Below are positions 22,688 to 29,218 of a DNA stretch of 38,164 nt, one piece after another. This DNA comes from Mycobacterium sp. NAZ190054. GTDB lineage: Bacteria > Actinomycetota > Actinomycetes > Mycobacteriales > Mycobacteriaceae. The position numbers were made by a program, and so were the translations under genes. The stretch is from NCBI RefSeq assembly GCF_001545925.1, contig NZ_LMVQ01000157.1, positions 1 to 38,164 on the forward strand. Reading direction: 5' to 3'. Numbering within the stretch: position 1 is the first letter of the stretch; each line of letters begins with the position of its first letter. The notes under the pieces were generated by a model. That model saw only the letters and a program-made list of their open reading frames with translations, was not told the DNA's origin and did not search any database.

Positions 22688-23989
22688 ATGGCGTGGGATT
22701 TCGAGACCGATCCCGAGTACCAGAAGGTGCTCGACTGGGCCGACGAGTTCGTCCGGGAAGAGGTGGAACCGCTGGATCTGGCGTTCCCGCATCAGCAGTT
22801 CATGCCGCTGGACGCCAACCGCCGCAGCGTCATCGACCCGCTCAAGGAGGAGGTGCGCCGCCGCGGGCTGTGGGCCACCCACCTCGGGCCGGAGCTCGGC
22901 GGGCAGGGCTACGGACAGCTCAAGCTCGCGCTGCTCAACGAGATCCTCGGCCGCTCCCAGTGGGCGCCGATCGTGTTCGGCTGCCAGGCACCCGACACCG
23001 GCAACGCCGAGATCATCGCCCACTACGGCACCGAGGCGCAGAAAGAGCGCTACCTGCGGCCGCTTCTCGACGGCGAGCTGTTCTCCTGCTACTCGATGAC
23101 CGAACCGCATGCCGGCGCCGACCCGACACTGTTCAAGACCACCGCCGTCCGCGACGGTGACGACTGGGTGATCAACGGCTGGAAGTTCTTCTCCTCCAAC
23201 GCCAGGACCGCCGCGTTTCTCATCGTGATGGTGGTGACCAACCCCGACGTCAGTGCCTATCAGGGCATGTCGATGTTCCTGGTGCCGACCGACACACCCG
23301 GGGTCGACATCGTGCGCAACGTCGGCCTGCACGGCGAGCCCGACGGTGAGGGGTCACACGCGCTGATCCACTATGACAACGTGCGGGTGCCCGCCGACGC
23401 GTTGCTCGGCGGGGAGGGCCAGGCGTTCGTCATCGCCCAGACCCGCCTCGGGGGCGGGCGGATCCACCACGCGATGCGCACGATCGGCCTGTCCCGCAAG
23501 GCACTCGACATGATGTGCGAACGCGCCCTGAGCCGCGAGACCCAGGGCAGCCGGCTGTCGGACAAGCAGTTCGTCCAGGGCTACATCGCCGACTCCTACG
23601 CCCAACTGCTGCAGTTCCGGCTGATGGTGCTCTACACCGCATGGGAGATCGACAAGTACAACGACTACAAGAAGGTCCGCAAGGACATCGCCGCGGTCAA
23701 GGTCGTGATGCCGACCGTCCTGCACGACATCGCCTGGCGGTCGATGCAGGTCCACGGCGCGCTGGGCGTCACCAACGAGATGCCGTTCCTCGGGATGGTC
23801 ACCGGCGCCGCGGTGATGGGCCTGGCCGACGGGCCGACCGAGGTGCACAAGACGACCGTGGCCAAACAGGTGCTGCGCGACTACCAGCCCAGCCCGGATG
23901 TCTGGCCGACCGAATGGTTACCCGCCAAGCGTGAGAAGGCCCGCGCGAAGTTCGCCGACTTCCTGGAGAACGAGGTGGGAAACCTGTGA
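22688..23989 (+). CDS. Acyl-CoA dehydrogenase, ACAD10/11-like
   Basis: This 433-residue flavoprotein shows MTEPHAGADPTLF, INGWKFFSSNARTA, a helix-G region LGGGRIHHAMRTIGLSRKALDMMCERAL and C-terminal ADGPTEVHKTTVAKQVL. Neither usual catalytic glutamate position is filled: the YEGT motif is ADGP, and the helix-G residue is Gly. This pattern, with GRIHHAMR and ADGPxEVHK, is that of the ACAD10/11 group. A kinase-like gene follows with a 4-nt overlap. In human ACAD10/11 the two are fused, and in bacterial levulinate operons LvaA and LvaC are separate. There, a 4-hydroxyacyl-CoA is phosphorylated and the dehydrogenase-fold enzyme eliminates phosphate. The same role is inferred here. Confidence 0.93.
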   Translation: MAWDFETDPEYQKVLDWADEFVREEVEPLDLAFPHQQFMPLDANRRSVIDPLKEEVRRRGLWATHLGPELGGQGYGQLKLALLNEILGRSQWAPIVFGCQAPDTGNAEIIAHYGTEAQKERYLRPLLDGELFSCYSMTEPHAGADPTLFKTTAVRDGDDWVINGWKFFSSNARTAAFLIVMVVTNPDVSAYQGMSMFLVPTDTPGVDIVRNVGLHGEPDGEGSHALIHYDNVRVPADALLGGEGQAFVIAQTRLGGGRIHHAMRTIGLSRKALDMMCERALSRETQGSRLSDKQFVQGYIADSYAQLLQFRLMVLYTAWEIDKYNDYKKVRKDIAAVKVVMPTVLHDIAWRSMQVHGALGVTNEMPFLGMVTGAAVMGLADGPTEVHKTTVAKQVLRDYQPSPDVWPTEWLPAKREKARAKFADFLENEVGNL

Positions 23990-25017
23990 GCGAGATCGAC
24001 GTCACCCGGCTGGCCGACTGGATGGACCGGGTGGCGGACCTGCCCGGTGAAGGCGAATCGCTGCAGACCCGGATCCTGTCCGGCGGCACCCAGAACGTGA
24101 TCTACGAACTGCGGCGCGGAGAGCACAGCTGCGTGCTGCGGATGCCGCCGCCGGACGCTCCCCCGGACCGCGACAAAGGCATCCTTCGCGAGTGGCGCAT
24201 CATCGAGGCGCTCGACGGCACCGACGTGCCGCACACCGAGGCGATCGCCGTGTGCCCGGACCCGGACGTGCTCGGCCGGCCGTTCTACCTGATGGGTTTC
24301 GTCGAGGGCTGGTCACCGATGGATCTCGAGGACCGGCGCTGGCCGCAACCGTTCGACAGTGACCTCGAGGCGCGCCGGGAGTTGTCCTACCAACTGGCCG
24401 AGGGTATCGCGCTGCTGTCCACGGTGGACTGGAAAGCCAGGGGCCTGCACGATCTCGGCCGCCCCGAAGGCTTCCACGAACGCCAGGTCGACCGGTGGAT
24501 CGCGTTCTTCGAACGCATCAAGGGCCGCGAGATCGACGGCCTCGACGTCGCGACGGGATGGTTGCGCGATCACCGTCCGCTCGACTTCGTCCCCGGACTC
24601 ATGCACGGCGACTATCAGTTCGCCAATGTGATGTACCGGCACGGTGCGCCGGCGCGACTGGCGGCGATCGTCGACTGGGAGATGGGTACCGTCGGCGACC
24701 CCAAGTTGGATCTCGGTTGGATGGTGCAGAGCTGGCCGGAGGACACAGATCACCCGGGCGAATCGGAGATGAGCTACGTCGACATGCGCGGAATGCCGTC
24801 GCGCGCAGAGGTGGTCGAGCACTACGCGAAGGTGTCCGGGCGACAGGTCGACGACCTCGACTACTACCTGGTGCTGGCCAAGTGGAAACTGGCCATCGTG
24901 CTCGAACAGGGTTTCCAGCGCGCCGGTGACAACGAGAAGCTGCTCGCCTACGGCCCGGTGATCACCACGTTGATGCGCTCGGCCGCTGACCTCGCCGAGT
25001 CCAGCGACTACACGTGA
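23986..25017 (+). CDS. APH-family phosphotransferase (LvaA/ACAD11-kinase-like)
   Basis: This is a 343-residue kinase of the aminoglycoside-phosphotransferase fold. It has a nucleotide loop LSGGTQN (31-37), the catalytic loop HGDYQFANVM with His207, Asp209 and Asn214, and the metal-binding Asp230 in VDWEMGTVGDP. The GTG start overlaps the acyl-CoA dehydrogenase stop by 4 nt (GTGA). It is coupled to an ACAD10/11-like enzyme, which makes phosphorylation of a hydroxyacyl-CoA much more likely than antibiotic resistance. The next gene, a quinone-oxidoreductase-like enzyme, also overlaps it by 4 nt. Cytoplasmic. The exact hydroxy position on the substrate cannot be read from sequence. Confidence 0.92.
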   Translation: MSEIDVTRLADWMDRVADLPGEGESLQTRILSGGTQNVIYELRRGEHSCVLRMPPPDAPPDRDKGILREWRIIEALDGTDVPHTEAIAVCPDPDVLGRPFYLMGFVEGWSPMDLEDRRWPQPFDSDLEARRELSYQLAEGIALLSTVDWKARGLHDLGRPEGFHERQVDRWIAFFERIKGREIDGLDVATGWLRDHRPLDFVPGLMHGDYQFANVMYRHGAPARLAAIVDWEMGTVGDPKLDLGWMVQSWPEDTDHPGESEMSYVDMRGMPSRAEVVEHYAKVSGRQVDDLDYYLVLAKWKLAIVLEQGFQRAGDNEKLLAYGPVITTLMRSAADLAESSDYT

Positions 25018-25979
25018 AAGCCGCGGTCTGCCACGGCTACGGGCCGCCCGACGTCGTGCGCATCGAGGACCGGCCGACACCAACCGTCGGCCCGGGTGAG
25101 GTACGGGTGCGGGTCGGCGCCGCCGCGGTGAACTTCCCCGATGTGCTGCTCGTCGCGAACCAGTACCAGATCAGCGTGCCGCCGCCATTCGTACCGGGCA
25201 GCGAGTTCGCCGGCGAGATCACCGAGATCGGGGCCGGCGTGCCCGGTTTCGTCGTCGGCGACCGGGTCACCGGGGCGAGTCTGCACGGCGCGTTCGCCGA
25301 GGAAGTCGTCGCACCGGTCACCGGCCTGGCCGGGATTCCCGACGGCATCGACGACCGCACCGCGGCGGCGTTCGGCGTGGCCTACCGCACGGCGTACCAC
25401 ACGCTGCGCTCGGTGGCCCGCATCCGACGTGGCGACGACGTGGTGGTGCTCGGCGCGGGCGGCGGCGTCGGATTGGCCGCGGTGCAACTCGGCGTCCAAC
25501 TCGGCGCCGCGGTGACCGCTGTCGCGTCGTCGGACGAAAAACTCAAAACCGCAGCCGGGTACGGCGCAACCCAGCTCGTCAACCATCGGGAGGGTGACTT
25601 GCGCGGCGCGCTGAGGAGCGCACTGCCCGACGGTGCGCACGCGGTCGTGGACCCCGTCGGCGGTGCACTGGCCGAACCCGCGTTGCGCTCCCTGCGACGC
25701 GGTGGTCGGTTCGTCACCATCGGGTACGCGTCGGGTGTGATCCCGAGAATCCCGCTGAATCTGGTGCTGGTCAAGGGCGTGCACGTGCTGGGGTTTCAGT
25801 TCCAGGACGTCCCGCCCGACGAATTCGACCGCAATGAACGCGAGTTACGCGAGCTGTTGGCCGGCGGGCGGGTACGCCCGCACATCGGCGCGGTTTACCC
25901 GCTCACCGAAGCGGCCCGGGCGCTCAGGCATGTCGCCGAAGGTCGGGCCGTCGGCAAGGTGCTGATCGACTTCTCCTGA
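25014..25979 (+). CDS. MDR-family NADPH:quinone oxidoreductase-like protein
   Basis: This is a 321-residue medium-chain dehydrogenase/reductase. It shows the N-terminal MKAAVCHGYGPPDVVRIED, AAVNFPDVLL, the substrate-domain PGSEFAGEITEIGAGV, the Rossmann motif VVLGAGGGVGLAAVQLG and VDPVGG. Zinc-binding cysteines are absent, as in the quinone oxidoreductase/enoyl reductase group. It reduces an activated C=C or quinone with NADPH. The GTG start overlaps the kinase stop by 4 nt. It could reduce the enoyl product of the preceding pair. It ends 6 nt before a convergent gene. Confidence 0.92.
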   Translation: MKAAVCHGYGPPDVVRIEDRPTPTVGPGEVRVRVGAAAVNFPDVLLVANQYQISVPPPFVPGSEFAGEITEIGAGVPGFVVGDRVTGASLHGAFAEEVVAPVTGLAGIPDGIDDRTAAAFGVAYRTAYHTLRSVARIRRGDDVVVLGAGGGVGLAAVQLGVQLGAAVTAVASSDEKLKTAAGYGATQLVNHREGDLRGALRSALPDGAHAVVDPVGGALAEPALRSLRRGGRFVTIGYASGVIPRIPLNLVLVKGVHVLGFQFQDVPPDEFDRNERELRELLAGGRVRPHIGAVYPLTEAARALRHVAEGRAVGKVLIDFS

Positions 25980-25985
25980 GCGCGG

Positions 25986-26489
25986 TCAGCTCGCCGGGAC
26001 CAAGTCCGCCGCGACCGAGACCAGCATCCCGCAGCGGAAAACCTCGGTGTTGCCGACGGATCGGGCGCCGGGGTCGTCGATGGCCGAGAGTGCGCGAGCC
26101 TTGAACGCCTTGGCGGCCGCGCTCAGATGGTGCCGCACGCAAGACACGGTCTGATCGAGTTCGGCGGGGACGTGTTCGCCCCACAGCGTCACCTCTGTGC
26201 CGCCGTGATCGAGCGCGTTGCGGACGTGCGCCAGCACCCGCGGATCCCGGTCGAACATCTCGGCGGCCACGGCGACGGACTGGGGATGGGGCCGCCGGTC
26301 CCACGCCACGAGCACCGCCTCCAGGTCGAGCGTGTCGGCGCCGAGGATGTGCAGCGCCCGCAGATCGTCGTCCCGGCCCAGAAGCACGGTGACGTCCCAA
26401 CCGGCCATCACCCGGTCGTAGATCCAGCCACCGGCGTAACGGACCGCGTCGCGCGCACTCGGCGCGACGACGTCCAGCCGGTATCTCAT
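25986..26489 (-). CDS. Protein of unknown function coupled to TetR
   Basis: I do not recognise this 167-residue protein. It opens MRYRLDVVAPSARDAVRYAGGWIYDRVMAGWDVTVLL, with mixed alpha/beta character and no membrane helix or signal. A run of mid-protein histidines (RPHPQ, ALDHGG, GEHVP, RHH) is of interest. Its ATG overlaps the TetR stop by 4 nt, so both come from one message. Such pairs often mean that the second protein shares a regulatory role or binds the same ligand; that is inference. It ends 6 nt before the convergent oxidoreductase. Confidence 0.82.
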   Translation of the reverse strand: MRYRLDVVAPSARDAVRYAGGWIYDRVMAGWDVTVLLGRDDDLRALHILGADTLDLEAVLVAWDRRPHPQSVAVAAEMFDRDPRVLAHVRNALDHGGTEVTLWGEHVPAELDQTVSCVRHHLSAAAKAFKARALSAIDDPGARSVGNTEVFRCGMLVSVAADLVPAS

Positions 26490-27109
26490 GTCGAGTTCCG
26501 TGGCGCCAACTCCCGCCCCAGTGACTCGGCGTACCCCTTGAACACCTCGGCCAACTGGATTGAACGATCGAGCAACCATAGGGTCTCCATTCCATAGATA
26601 AAGGCGAGGATTTCCACGGCCTTGCCGGCAGGGTCGAGGTCTCGGCGGTACTGGCCGCTGTCCTGACCGCGTTCGATGATCGAGCTGATGATGTCGACAG
26701 CGGCGCGGTAGCGGTCGAGCAGGCGGTCGTGCAGGGGCGCGTCGGGTGCGATGTTCTCCACCAGCAGCACGGTGAACGTGCCCACCAGTTCGGGTGCCCG
26801 GTCGAACCGCTCGGGCACCTTGCTGAGCTCGGCGACGAGGTCACCGGACCGGTAGTCCGCGTGGATCTCGTCGTCGGTGTCGCGGGCGTCGAGGACGGCG
26901 TTGAGAAGATGCTCCTTGGACTCGAAGTGGTGCAGCAGGCCGGCCGGGGTCACCCCGGCTTCCTTGGCGATCTGCGCCAGCGAGGTGTTACGCCAGCCGT
27001 TGCGGGCGAGCAGCCGCTCGGCCACAGCGAGGATCCGCTGTCTGCGATCCTCGCCTTTGGCCAGGAGAGACGCGTAAGGCCGGGAGGCCGACGACTCGGG
27101 GGCGACCAC
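26486..27109 (-). CDS. TetR family transcriptional regulator
   Basis: This is a 207-residue regulator. The helix-turn-helix is in TSLAQIAKEAGVTPAGLLHHFESKEHLLNAV, with a long helical C-terminal domain. The GTG start is chosen because AAGGAG stands about 5 nt upstream; the open frame extends further but lacks a site. Sixteen nucleotides upstream begins a large inverted repeat (27125-27156), a likely operator for autoregulation. It is followed by an unknown 167-residue protein with a 4-nt overlap. The CMD-family gene lies 123 bp upstream on the same strand, so the regulator may be transcribed separately. Confidence 0.93.
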   Translation of the reverse strand: MVAPESSASRPYASLLAKGEDRRQRILAVAERLLARNGWRNTSLAQIAKEAGVTPAGLLHHFESKEHLLNAVLDARDTDDEIHADYRSGDLVAELSKVPERFDRAPELVGTFTVLLVENIAPDAPLHDRLLDRYRAAVDIISSIIERGQDSGQYRRDLDPAGKAVEILAFIYGMETLWLLDRSIQLAEVFKGYAESLGRELAPRNST

Positions 27110-27124
27110 GGGGCTCCTTCGTTG

Positions 27125-27156
27125 AACCAACCTAGTGAACACACAGTAGGTAGGTT
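27125..27156. promoter_or_regulatory. Inverted repeat, candidate TetR operator
   Basis: AACCAACCTA and TAGGTAGGTT are inverted copies with one mismatch, separated by 12 nt. They lie in the 27110-27232 gap just upstream of the TetR GTG, where a bound repressor would block transcription of its own gene. Confidence 0.6.
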
Positions 27157-27232
27157 CCCCCGGCTGTGACAAGGGTCTCAGTGAGGTTATTTTTCGACGG
27201 CCGTCTCACCGCGGCCATCGGCCGCCGGAATG

Positions 27233-27826
27233 TCAGACCAGCGTCGCACCGCCCGGCGGGGATGCCAGTTCCCAGGTGTCGCAGGCGGAGGCGAGCATCG
27301 CGTAGGTGCCGACGACGAAGATGACCTCCATCGCCTGATGGGTACCCAGTTCTGCGACAAGGCGCTTCCACGTCGCGGCGCTTGCGCGGCCGTCGGCCAG
27401 GAGCTCGTCGGTCGCCTCGAGCACCAACCGGTCGGCGCCGTCGAACCCGGCGTTGCCCCGCGCCAGCCGGTCGATGTCGGCCTCCGGCACGCCACCCGCC
27501 GTGGCCACCCGCACGTGTTCACCCCAGAAGAACGCCGACCGCCTGGTGTGGGCCAACCGCAGGACCGCCAGTTCCCGCAGGCGCACCGGGAGCTCACCGC
27601 GGCGCAACAGGAAACCGTTGTAGCGCAAGAAGTCCCTTGCCATCGCCGGGTGCCGTGCGAGTACGCCGAGGATGTCGAACTTCGCCGGGTCCCCCGGTTC
27701 GCCGGATCCGGCCCGCGGGACGTCCTCGCCGCGCGTCCCGAACAACGCACCGACGGCGGCATATTCGTCGGGTCCCCACTCGTCGGTGGCCAGCGGCTCC
27801 AGCAGGGGTCGGGCGGTCTCGGTCAT
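27233..27826 (-). CDS. Carboxymuconolactone decarboxylase (CMD/AhpD-fold) family protein
   Basis: This is a 197-residue helical protein. RLRELAVLRLAHTRRSAFFWGEHVRVATAGG is the CMD core, followed by a long helix with LVLEATDELLADG and MEVIFVVGTYAMLA. There is no CxxC pair, so it is not an AhpD-type disulfide reductase; it resembles the CMD-like decarboxylase/lactonase side of the family. Its ATG overlaps the stop of a 79-residue gene by 4 nt, placing it at the end of the module 3 transcript. It could process a ring-opened or lactone intermediate. That role is inference; many members have no known activity. Confidence 0.88.
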   Translation of the reverse strand: MTETARPLLEPLATDEWGPDEYAAVGALFGTRGEDVPRAGSGEPGDPAKFDILGVLARHPAMARDFLRYNGFLLRRGELPVRLRELAVLRLAHTRRSAFFWGEHVRVATAGGVPEADIDRLARGNAGFDGADRLVLEATDELLADGRASAATWKRLVAELGTHQAMEVIFVVGTYAMLASACDTWELASPPGGATLV

Positions 27827-28062
27827 CGTTGTCCTTCGGGGTCGTACAGTTCGGCGGGGGCATGGATCTGTTCGGATGGCGCTCGAGCGGACACCGTCGT
27901 GGTGCCCGCCGCTGCCGTCGCCCCCAGTGTCCGCCGGTTCGCCTCAGGAGCGGCGATCGGGTCGAACTCCTCCTTGAGCGTGCCGGCCCCGGCGTCCTGG
28001 TCCCACCTCAGTGCCGCGCCCGCGACATTGGTGACCGCAGGCGTCGCGATGCCGAGCTTCAA
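27823..28062 (-). CDS. 79-residue protein, LLM-like N-terminus, possibly truncated
   Basis: A TTG start overlaps the TauD stop by 4 nt, and the stop overlaps the CMD-family start by 4 nt. The first ~12 residues, MKLGIATPAVTN, look like the opening strand of LLM-class F420 oxidoreductases. The rest is Ala/Thr-rich and does not continue that fold. It may be an internally deleted remnant that kept the coupling signals, or a genuine small protein. No motif was recognised in the second half. Confidence 0.55.
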   Translation of the reverse strand: MKLGIATPAVTNVAGAALRWDQDAGAGTLKEEFDPIAAPEANRRTLGATAAAGTTTVSARAPSEQIHAPAELYDPEGQR

Positions 28063-28889
28063 TTCAGTGGCTCTTCACCCGCGAGGACGGTGCGGTGCAT
28101 CAGCCGGCCGCTGTCGTCGGCGTACGGCAGCACGCGGTGCATGGTCCCGGTGTTGTCCCAGATCAACAGGTCACCCGGTTGCCACTCGTGGCGGTAGACG
28201 TACTGCGGCTGCGTCGCCCAGTCGCGCAGCCGGGTCAGCAGCGCCCGGCTCTCCTCCACCGGCAGACCGATCACGTAATCGGCCGTGGCGCCCAGCAGCA
28301 GCGACTCGCGGCCCGACCGGTGGGTCCACACGACCGGACACGCCTTGGTCGGCGACTTCTGCCAGAGGACGAGCTCGTCGTAGCTCATCTCCGGACGCAC
28401 GTAGTACTGCGAGCGCTCGGCACTGTGCACCACGCGGAGTTCGGCGATGGCGTCCTTGTCGGACTCCGGCAGGTCCTCGTATGCGGCGTAGGTGTTGCAG
28501 AATTCGGTCTCTCCCCCGACCTCGGAGAGTGTGATCGCGCGGAGCAGTGTCGCGAGATTCGGATACGGCTGCAGCGAGCCGTCGAAGTGCCAGAACATCG
28601 AACCCTTGAGGTAGTCGGCCTTCTGGTTGACGTTCTTGTCGAACGAGATCTTGTAGATCCCGTCCTGGCCCTCGCCGGCCACGATGTCGCCGAGCGTCCT
28701 GGCGACGGCGACCTGCTGTTCGTCGCTGAGGTCCAGGCCGCGGATGAAGACCACGCCGCGCTGCTCCAGCGTGGCACGGATGTTCTCGGCCTCCCGGCCA
28801 CTGAGCAGGGTGTCGAGGTCGATTCGGATCTCGCTGCCGATGCGGGGGGTCATGTCGACGACGTCGAACTGCGTGGAAGCGGTACCCAT
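28059..28889 (-). CDS. TauD/TfdA-type Fe(II)/2-oxoglutarate dioxygenase
   Basis: This 276-residue paralogue of the enzyme at 4415-5260 has iron ligands His101 and Asp103 in WHFDG and His251 in TMHRVLPY. Arg266, at the same 15-residue distance, is for 2-oxoglutarate. The stretch THRSGRESLLLGATADYVIG is nearly the same in both. The ATG lies 5 nt after small protein copy 3, which repeats the Rieske-small protein-TauD order of module 1. It uses O2 and 2-oxoglutarate to oxidise an unknown substrate in the cytoplasm. Having two such enzymes, each tied to a Rieske pair, suggests consecutive oxidations on related compounds. Confidence 0.93.
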   Translation of the reverse strand: MGTASTQFDVVDMTPRIGSEIRIDLDTLLSGREAENIRATLEQRGVVFIRGLDLSDEQQVAVARTLGDIVAGEGQDGIYKISFDKNVNQKADYLKGSMFWHFDGSLQPYPNLATLLRAITLSEVGGETEFCNTYAAYEDLPESDKDAIAELRVVHSAERSQYYVRPEMSYDELVLWQKSPTKACPVVWTHRSGRESLLLGATADYVIGLPVEESRALLTRLRDWATQPQYVYRHEWQPGDLLIWDNTGTMHRVLPYADDSGRLMHRTVLAGEEPLN

Positions 28890-28894
28890 GACCG

Positions 28895-29218
28895 TCAGCT
28901 CACTCTCGTCAGGATCGTGTCCGCCGAATGCTTCACCCGCGGTTGCTTCCACAGCTCGACGGCCAGCGACACCGTGATCAGCGAGTACAGCAGGTTGCGC
29001 AGATTCGCGACGTCCTCGGGCAGCGGTTCGCCGTACTCGAACTTGTCGACATAGGCGACCGCCTCCTCCGCCGACGGGAAGATCGCGTCGTAGAAGGCCC
29101 GGATCTGCTCCATGGAACTGTTCACCCGCTTGACGTACCGCTGGTGTCCGTCCTCGATCGCCCACTCGTCGACCAGATGCTCCAGATGCGAGAATCCCGC
29201 CGGCAGTGTGCCACTCAC
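28895..29218 (-). CDS. Small helical Rieske-associated protein, copy 3 (unknown family)
   Basis: This 107-residue third member of the family is also found at 5280-5615 and 10501-10848. Conserved are FYDAI, EEAVAYVDKF, PLPEDV.NL..LLYS.I.VS, VE.WKQP.V. It has two extra residues (EYGEP) before the LPED motif and lacks cysteine altogether, which rules out a conserved cysteine role. The GTG start overlaps the Rieske alpha stop by 4 nt. This copy is the most diverged, as is its Rieske partner, which fits co-evolution of the pair. Function unknown; a subunit or assembly factor of the oxygenase is inferred. Confidence 0.88.
   Translation of the reverse strand: MSGTLPAGFSHLEHLVDEWAIEDGHQRYVKRVNSSMEQIRAFYDAIFPSAEEAVAYVDKFEYGEPLPEDVANLRNLLYSLITVSLAVELWKQPRVKHSADTILTRVS

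Noticed and set aside
23986-25017. Aminoglycoside resistance phosphotransferase
   Set aside because: The APH fold is present, but coupling to an ACAD10/11-type enzyme and the catabolic setting favour a hydroxyacyl-CoA kinase.
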